A DNA stretch of 36,893 nt from UBA1740 sp045587025. Its GTDB lineage: Bacteria > Bacillota > Clostridia > Oscillospirales > CAG-272. Numbering within the stretch: position 1 is the stretch's first letter; the number at the start of each line of letters is the position of its first letter. This document shows positions 31,893-36,893 of the stretch, piece by piece. The notes under the pieces were generated by a model. It was not told the origin of the DNA. It saw nothing but the letters and a program-made list of their open reading frames with translations, and made no database searches. The stretch spans positions 1-36,893 of the forward strand of contig JAZNBK010000002.1 in NCBI GenBank assembly GCA_045587025.1, given 5' to 3'. Both the position numbers and the translations under genes were made by a program.

Positions 31893-33440
31893 CTACATAA
31901 AAGGCGATATAAACCTGAAAAAAGCCGAGACAAGCTTTGAAATCACGCCGTCTTTAAGAGAGCTATCTTTAATTTCTCGGCAAAGTCGGAACATTCCCTT
32001 AAAATCCGAATTTATCTCGGAAAGCACCGATGAAGAATATATCACAACTCCCCCTTCATAATTCAAGTACATACTCCGATAATCTAAATTCGTGCTTCCC
32101 ACCACGCCTATCTTGCCGTCGGAATATAATATCTTCGCGTGATTAAAGCCCGCCTTATATTCGTATATTTTAACTCCTGCCGACAAAAGCTCTCTATAAT
32201 ACGAAACGCCTACCGCCTTTACAATTTTTTTGTCGGGTACGTACGGGAGCACGATACGAACGTCCACTCCGCTCAAGGCGCTCCTCTTCAAGCTCTCTAA
32301 AAGAAATTCGTCAGGAATAAGATACGGCGTCGATATATATACGAACTTCCTCGCTCTTTGAATTATGCAGAGATAGATGTCCCGTCCTATGCGACGCTTT
32401 TCAAACGGAGAATCCGAAAAAGCCGTAAAAAATCCGTCGTGTGAGACATCGTAATCTGAATCTGCTGCTACATCGTTTTTATATTCGCCGCCGCTCTCTT
32501 TTCGGTTACTGTTCCACATAGAGAGAAAGAGCTTTTGAACGCCTATGGCAGCGCGCCCTTTCAGCATCACGGCGCAATCCTTCCAATATTCATATGGTGA
32601 ACTAATGTTTACATATTCGTCGGCGAGGTTTATCCCGCCCGTAAAGGCGACCTTTCTGTCGATTACCGCAAATTTACGGTGGTCCCTATTATTCTGCTCT
32701 GATGATATCAAGGGCGTGAAGGGATTAAAAACAAGGAATTTTATTCCCGACTCGGCGAGCTGCGAGACGTAATGCTTCGGATGCAAGCCAAAGCACCCCA
32801 TATCGTCCATAATTATTCTGATGTCGACGCCGTATCTCGCCTTTTCTGCAAGCACCGACAAAATTCTCGACCAAACGGTCCCCTCGTCTATAATGAAATA
32901 TTCGAGATATATACTTTTCTTTGCTTTTTTTAATTCGCAGACAAGCGCATCGACCATTTCTTCCCCACTATGAAAATATACGGCTCTCGTGTTTGAATAC
33001 GTTAAAAACCCCGCTCCCCTCAGGTAGTTAAAAATCGGTGTATATTCTCCATATTCCTGCGCCTCATCACACGCGTTTTCATCCTCGACGCTCGTAATAT
33101 TATTGTCTTTACAAGCCATTTTAACAGGGCGTATTTTTTTTTGAAACGATAATATAAAATAAAAGACCACGCAAACCGATGGAAAAACCATAAATAAAAT
33201 CAGCCAAAAAACCTTATACGCCGAATTGTCTCCCGAGCGGACAATGAAAAGCGCCGTGACGATAGCGATAAACGAGAACAGCCCCCGTAGCCAAACGTAG
33301 CGTATCAAGCCGCTGCAAACGAGTGTAATCAGGAAAAGAACCTCTAAAAAGAGCAAAAAAATAACGTCCGCTCTTCCCCTCAGCATAACGTATCGAAAAA
33401 GCTCGCGCTTCCATCTGTTTTTATTAGCATTATCCTTCAA
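31893..33440 (-). CDS. cls: cardiolipin synthase (phospholipase D family)
   Basis: 515 residues from a TTG at 33440, which has GGAG eight bases upstream; an in-frame GTG at 33446 is two codons longer but too close to the GGAG. Two to three N-terminal transmembrane segments (VIFLLFLEVLFLITLVCSGLI, LFSFIAIVTALFIV, VFWLILFMVFPSVCVVFYFIL) precede two PLD domains with HKD motifs: NRDHRKFAVIDRKVAFTGGINLADEY and FNHAKILYSDGKIGVVGSTNLDYRS. It joins two phosphatidylglycerols into cardiolipin in the membrane. It is transcribed alone, leftward. Confidence 0.95.
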   Translation of the reverse strand: MKDNANKNRWKRELFRYVMLRGRADVIFLLFLEVLFLITLVCSGLIRYVWLRGLFSFIAIVTALFIVRSGDNSAYKVFWLILFMVFPSVCVVFYFILSFQKKIRPVKMACKDNNITSVEDENACDEAQEYGEYTPIFNYLRGAGFLTYSNTRAVYFHSGEEMVDALVCELKKAKKSIYLEYFIIDEGTVWSRILSVLAEKARYGVDIRIIMDDMGCFGLHPKHYVSQLAESGIKFLVFNPFTPLISSEQNNRDHRKFAVIDRKVAFTGGINLADEYVNISSPYEYWKDCAVMLKGRAAIGVQKLFLSMWNSNRKESGGEYKNDVAADSDYDVSHDGFFTAFSDSPFEKRRIGRDIYLCIIQRARKFVYISTPYLIPDEFLLESLKRSALSGVDVRIVLPYVPDKKIVKAVGVSYYRELLSAGVKIYEYKAGFNHAKILYSDGKIGVVGSTNLDYRSMYLNYEGGVVIYSSSVLSEINSDFKGMFRLCREIKDSSLKDGVISKLVSAFFRFISPFM

Positions 33441-33595
33441 AATCACATCTCCGTTTTTTTAGTACTCAATTTTATTATCCCGAAAATTTCATCTTTAAAT
33501 GACGGTATACTTCTTTTATTTTTGGTTTTTATGTAAACTTTTTTTGATTAAGCTCATTTTTTATCCCATTAGTTAAATTTTTTTTACAAAAGGTC

Positions 33596-33625
33596 TTGAA
33601 AAAGAAAGTGTATCTATGATATACT
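33596..33625 (+). promoter_or_regulatory. promoter of the yggS-sepF cluster
   Basis: TTGAAA (33596-33601), an 18-base spacer, TATACT (33620-33625) with an extended -10 TG at 33617-33618. It lies 34 bases before the GTG start. Confidence 0.7.
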
Positions 33626-33658
33626 GATATTGTATATTTATATTCAGAGGAAAAAAGC

Positions 33659-34354
33659 GTGCAGGATTACACCTATATTGAAAACAACCTGTATCAGGTT
33701 CGCGAGTTAGCAGAAAAAGCTGCGCTTCGCGCAGGAGTAAAAGCGCCCAAGCTTATTGCAGTTACGAAAAGCGCCACAGACCAAGAGGTTCTTGCGCTCG
33801 CCGGCTACGGAATTGAGGCGATAGGAGAAAACAGGACAAACCTGTTTAACGCTCGGCACGAGCTTCTCTCAGCCCTATATCCCTCGTTAGAATTTCACTT
33901 GATAGGTCACCTGCAGACGAACAAGGTCAAATATATCGCAGATAAAGCCCCTCTTATTCATTCCCTCGATAATCTGCGTTTAGCGGACGAGATCGAAAAG
34001 CAAGCAGAAAAAAGAGGAATTTGCATGCCCGTCTTAATCGAAGTAAACAGTGGCAGAGAAACGGCGAAATCGGGCGTTATGCCTGAAGAGCTTTTCAGCT
34101 TTTGCGAATCTCTTTCGGGGTATAAGCATCTAAGCGTCTGCGGTCTTATGACTATGGCGCCCGACTTTGAGAATAAAGAGGACTACCGCCCCTGCTTCAG
34201 AGAGACCTACAAAAGCTTTGAAGCGTTAAAGGACAAGCATTTCTTTGATACCGACACTCCTACTCTTTCTATGGGAATGAGCGACAGCTTTGAAATAGCT
34301 ATCGAGGAAGGCGCGACGGCTATCAGAGTCGGCAGACGGCTATTCCTACACTAA
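33659..34354 (+). CDS. YggS family pyridoxal phosphate-binding protein (PLPBP)
   Basis: 231 residues with a GTG start at 33659 and AGAGG eight bases upstream. Family motifs: KLIAVTKSATDQEVLALAGYGIEAIGENR, where the Lys of AVTK binds PLP, EFHLIGHLQTNKVKYI, VNSGRETAKSGVMPEE, GLMTMAP, and the end LSMGMSDSFEIAIEEGATAIRVGRRLF. It handles PLP homeostasis in the cytoplasm. It precedes sepF as in most Gram-positive division clusters. Confidence 0.96.
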   Translation: MQDYTYIENNLYQVRELAEKAALRAGVKAPKLIAVTKSATDQEVLALAGYGIEAIGENRTNLFNARHELLSALYPSLEFHLIGHLQTNKVKYIADKAPLIHSLDNLRLADEIEKQAEKRGICMPVLIEVNSGRETAKSGVMPEELFSFCESLSGYKHLSVCGLMTMAPDFENKEDYRPCFRETYKSFEALKDKHFFDTDTPTLSMGMSDSFEIAIEEGATAIRVGRRLFLH

Positions 34355-34409
34355 TTTGCGCATTTTTATAAAAACATAAACAGAATTCATAAAAACGGAG
34401 GATATTAAA

Positions 34410-34853
34410 ATGGCATTATTCAAAAAGCAGCCCGATTCTTACTACGAAATTGAGCCCGAAATCGAGGAAACGGACGTTAGTTATGAGGATGAAGCTCCCG
34501 CTTCAAGCAGCGCTTCTTCATTCGGCGGACTGAACATTGGCGGAAACAATATTGAGCTCAAGGTCGTTCGCCCCGAAAAATTCAGCGACGCGCCTCAGGT
34601 CGCAGACCACTTGTTGAGCAACCGCACGGTTGTACTTAATCTTGAAAACACGGACAAGGATACGTCCCGTCATTTAATTGACTTCTTGAGCGGTGTTACT
34701 TACGCTTTGGACGGCGACATTAAGAAGGTTGCAAACGACACGTTCATCATCACACCTCATAACGTATCTATAAGCGACGCGCAGATTTCTACCGAAGAAG
34801 CTGCCGAAGAGCCCCAACCGATCGGCTTCACTTCCGACGAGGACGACGAATAA
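34410..34853 (+). CDS. sepF: cell division protein SepF
   Basis: 147 residues, ATG 34410 with GGAGG. An acidic Ser-rich linker (~10-45) leads to the SepF core VVRPEKFSDAPQVADHLLSNRTVVLNLENTD and the following DTSRHLIDFLSGVTYALDGDIKKVANDTFIITPHNV. SepF polymerises and anchors FtsZ to the membrane through an N-terminal amphipathic helix. Here the N-terminus (MALFKKQPDSYYEIE) is short and rather polar, so membrane attachment may be weak or use another partner. Confidence 0.96.
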   Translation: MALFKKQPDSYYEIEPEIEETDVSYEDEAPASSSASSFGGLNIGGNNIELKVVRPEKFSDAPQVADHLLSNRTVVLNLENTDKDTSRHLIDFLSGVTYALDGDIKKVANDTFIITPHNVSISDAQISTEEAAEEPQPIGFTSDEDDE

Positions 34854-34863
34854 AAAACTTCCG

Positions 34864-34902
34864 ACTGTCTCATAGCGTTTTGCCAATGAGACAGTTTGAT
34901 TT
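34864..34902 (+). terminator. weak terminator or attenuator after sepF
   Basis: ACTGTCTCAT (34864-34873) pairs with ATGAGACAGT (34886-34895) around a 12-base loop, then TTGATTTTTA. The T run is broken, so partial read-through into yggT-lspA is likely. Confidence 0.65.
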
Positions 34903-34933
34903 TTAGTTATAGCTATTTCAAGGAGATTTCAAG

Positions 34934-35185
34934 TTGGCGATAATAAGTTTTTTGTCAGCGCTGTTTTACGCTTTCGTACGGATTTTACGGCTCATTATGC
35001 TTTTGAGAGCAATCCTCTCCTGGTTTCCCAACGTTCAAAATTCGCCTATATTCCAATTTTGCGTTATGACGACCGAGCCGTTTATCCTTCCCGTCCGATT
35101 TTTACTTTCCCATTTTTCATTTACGCAAGGTATACCCTTCGACCTTTCATTTTTCGTGACGTTCATTATTCTTTCGCTGATATAA
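34934..35185 (+). CDS. YggT family membrane protein
   Basis: 83 residues with a TTG start at 34934 and AGGAG eight bases before it. Two hydrophobic segments flank the family motif RAILSWFPNVQNSPIFQFCVMTTEPFILPVR. YggT-type proteins lie next to sepF in many Gram-positive bacteria and affect cell shape or division, though the mechanism is unclear. The end FFVTFIILSLI is a normal family C-terminus. Confidence 0.93.
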   Translation: MAIISFLSALFYAFVRILRLIMLLRAILSWFPNVQNSPIFQFCVMTTEPFILPVRFLLSHFSFTQGIPFDLSFFVTFIILSLI

Positions 35186-35225
35186 ATTTACGTCGCAACG
35201 ATTACAGACCTACACGGAGAATAAC

Positions 35226-35774
35226 ATGAAGCTTTCACTTAAGAAAAACAAAATAATTTGTTTATTAATTATTATTTTCGGAGTCGCTCTCGACCAAATA
35301 ACGAAATATTTAATTATCGAAAATATGACCTTAGGTCAGTCCATTCCCCTTTGGGAAGGCGTTTTGCATATAACCTACGTGATTAACCGTGGCGCCGCCT
35401 TCAGTATGCTTTCAGGTCAGCGCTGGGTATTTTTGATTATTTCTTCCGTTGCAATTGCGGTTATGGGCACTTTTTTGATATTTACCAAAAACTCGCGTCC
35501 GATTTGGCTCTATTCTCTCGCCATGATTATTTCAGGCGGTATCGGAAATATGATAGAGAGAATTTATCTCGGATACGTCACCGACTTTATCGACTTTACG
35601 CTAATCAATTTCGCTATATTTAACGTAGCGGACTCTCTTGTATGTATTGGCGCGGGCCTGCTTCTGCTGGATTTGGTCGTTGACTTTATCAAGGACCCAA
35701 CAGGTGAAAAAAGCAAAATAAATCCCACTGCCGTCAAGGACGGTGAGGGAGCTGTCGAAAAAAATGATGAATAA
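35226..35774 (+). CDS. lspA: lipoprotein signal peptidase (signal peptidase II)
   Basis: 182 residues, ATG 35226 with CGGAGA. Four transmembrane segments with the conserved blocks GVALDQITKYLIIENM, VINRGAAFSML, GGIGNMIERIYLGYVTDFIDF (first catalytic Asp) and IFNVADSLVCIG (second catalytic Asp). It cleaves lipoprotein signals such as those on the serpin and the lipoprotein at 2666-3355. The charged tail of ~25 residues is longer than usual. It overlaps rluD by 11 bases. Confidence 0.97.
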   Translation: MKLSLKKNKIICLLIIIFGVALDQITKYLIIENMTLGQSIPLWEGVLHITYVINRGAAFSMLSGQRWVFLIISSVAIAVMGTFLIFTKNSRPIWLYSLAMIISGGIGNMIERIYLGYVTDFIDFTLINFAIFNVADSLVCIGAGLLLLDLVVDFIKDPTGEKSKINPTAVKDGEGAVEKNDE

Positions 35775-36717
35775 TACTATGGTTTTTAACGTTGAAAAAG
35801 ACGGTGAAAATGTGCGTCTTGACACATTTATCGCAAAGAATAGCGAGCTTTCACGCTCTGCCTGCGTAAAGCTGATAGAAGAAAAGAACGTCTTTGTCAA
35901 CAAAAAAGAAGCGACAAAAAAATATATGCTAAAAGAGGGCGACGTTATAGAAATAAATCTCCCCGAGCCGAAGCCCATCCAAACGGAAGCGGAAGAAATT
36001 CCGCTCGACGTCATATACGAGGATAAATATCTGCTCGTAATCAACAAGCCGAGTGGAATGGTCGTGCATCCTGCTGTCGGAAATTACGAGGGCACGCTCG
36101 TAAATGCGCTGCTCTATCATTGCGGCGACGAGCTATCGGGAATTAACGGCGAGCAGCGTCCCGGAATTGTTCATAGAATAGACAAGGACACAAGCGGGCT
36201 TCTGGTGGTCGCAAAAACCGATGAAGCGCACAAGGGACTCTCCTCACAGCTTGCCAGCCACGAAATTAAAAGAGAGTATCACGCCCTTGTAAACGGGGGC
36301 TTCTCCTCGGATGAGGGCACGGTAAATCTCCCTATCGGAAGAAATCCCGTCGACCGCAAAAAAATGGCGGTTATCCGTAACGAACGCGGAAAAAGCCGAG
36401 AGGCGATTACGCATTATAAGGTTTTGGAGCGCTTTGGCAAAATTTCCTATCTCTCCTTAGAGCTTGAAACGGGGCGTACGCATCAGATTCGTGTTCACAT
36501 GTCTGCCTTAGGCCATTCGCTTTTGGGCGACACCGTATACGGCGGCGGAAAAACCCAGTTCGAAAAAAAGCATTCTGCCCTCCTTTCAGGTCAATGTCTG
36601 CACGCAAAAAAACTGACCTTTACGCATCCGATAACGAATGAAAAATTATCGTTTGAATGTGAGCTGCCACCTGAATTTTCAGCCCTTTTGGATATACTGA
36701 GAAGCGAACAGGGTTGA
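35764..36717 (+). CDS. rluD: RluA/RluD-family 23S rRNA pseudouridine synthase
   Basis: 317 residues from ATG 35764; a GTG at 35743 has no ribosome binding site, and AGGGAG lies 12 bases before 35764. The N-terminal S4 domain (VRLDTFIAKNSELSRSACVKLIEEKNVFVNKK) precedes the catalytic domain with LVINKPSGMVVHPA, the active-site IVHRIDKDTSGLLVVAKT (catalytic Asp), and TGRTHQIRVHMSALGHSLLGDTVYGG. It makes pseudouridines in 23S rRNA; the exact sites are unproven. Its start overlaps the lspA stop, so the two are coupled, the common lspA-rluD order. Confidence 0.96.
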   Translation: MMNNTMVFNVEKDGENVRLDTFIAKNSELSRSACVKLIEEKNVFVNKKEATKKYMLKEGDVIEINLPEPKPIQTEAEEIPLDVIYEDKYLLVINKPSGMVVHPAVGNYEGTLVNALLYHCGDELSGINGEQRPGIVHRIDKDTSGLLVVAKTDEAHKGLSSQLASHEIKREYHALVNGGFSSDEGTVNLPIGRNPVDRKKMAVIRNERGKSREAITHYKVLERFGKISYLSLELETGRTHQIRVHMSALGHSLLGDTVYGGGKTQFEKKHSALLSGQCLHAKKLTFTHPITNEKLSFECELPPEFSALLDILRSEQG

Positions 36718-36752
36718 ATCGGATTAGCAGCTTTATGTAAACTTTTATATAC

Positions 36753-36805
36753 AAAAGGGGCTGTCTCAAATGCGAGTTTAAGAGTGTTTGAGGCAGCTCT
36801 TTTTC
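36753..36805 (+). terminator. intrinsic terminator of the yggS-rluD cluster
   Basis: AAAAGGGGCTGTCTCAAA (36753-36770) pairs with TTTGAGGCAGCTCTTTTT (36787-36804) including a few G-T pairs. The remaining bases to 36893 show no gene I can support. Confidence 0.88.
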
Positions 36806-36893
36806 TGTGCCTTCAAGAAAAAAGGCTTGCAAAATAGAAAAAACCTCGTTTTGAGGCTAAAATGAGTATGACGAAAAGAGGATCGGCAAAATC

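Noticed and set aside
36753..36893. Left end of an insertion sequence (GGGCTGTCTCAAA resembles ends of some IS families)
   Set aside because: The sequence pairs with 36787-36804 as a normal terminator right after rluD, and no transposase reading frame is visible before the window ends.

Overview
The window looks like a chromosome segment of a low-GC, Gram-positive, probably gut-associated member of the Clostridia (Bacillota). The basis is: SepF, YggT, RecX and DUF6062 genes, a UgtP-like diacylglycerol glucosyltransferase, a zinc-type ribosomal protein L32, strong AGGAGG ribosome binding sites, TTGACA/TATAAT promoters with 17-base spacers, and encoded CCA ends on every tRNA. No rRNA, phage, transposase or CRISPR array was recognised.

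Region 1 (1-710) is a five-tRNA operon (Val, Asp, Phe, Gly, Cys) behind a consensus promoter and ended by a strong terminator. Region 2 (711-5880) is accessory. It opens with a dense array of short hairpins joined by a conserved linker (711-914), which runs directly into a gene for a four-helix-bundle protein of the 23S rRNA intervening-sequence/Avd-like family (947-1300). After it come more hairpins, an XRE repressor, an unknown polytopic membrane protein, and a leftward operon with a 25-residue leader ORF, a secreted DNRLRE/zinc-metalloprotease and a lipoprotein.

Region 3 (5880-19060) is metabolic and informational: a large intracellular glycoside-hydrolase-like protein, a CPA2 cation/proton antiporter, YceD(DUF177)-RpmF, an SDR oxidoreductase, an operon of ECF sigma factor, membrane protein and lipoprotein serpin, an RsuA/RluB pseudouridine synthase with Tex, and an orphan MsmK/UgpC sugar ABC ATPase.

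Region 4 (19064-21900) is a leftward operon: OGG1-type 8-oxoguanine glycosylase, diacylglycerol glucosyltransferase, polytopic membrane protein. Region 5 (21930-31410) is a long rightward run: DUF6062, a YhaN-like AAA ATPase, a PfkB-family protein with altered active-site residues, MiaA, an HlyD-like membrane protein, a galactokinase-like protein, RecA and RecX. Region 6 (31410-36893) holds an AT-rich gene-free stretch, a leftward cardiolipin synthase, and a rightward division/envelope cluster: YggS, SepF, YggT, LspA, RluD.

The best candidate for an undescribed system is the unit at 711-1410. Seven copies of a linker close to ATNNCATAC alternate with short stems whose sequences differ but whose pairing is kept. 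Three linkers face one way and four the other, and the array forms the leader of an Avd-like/IVP gene with no reverse transcriptase or rRNA nearby.
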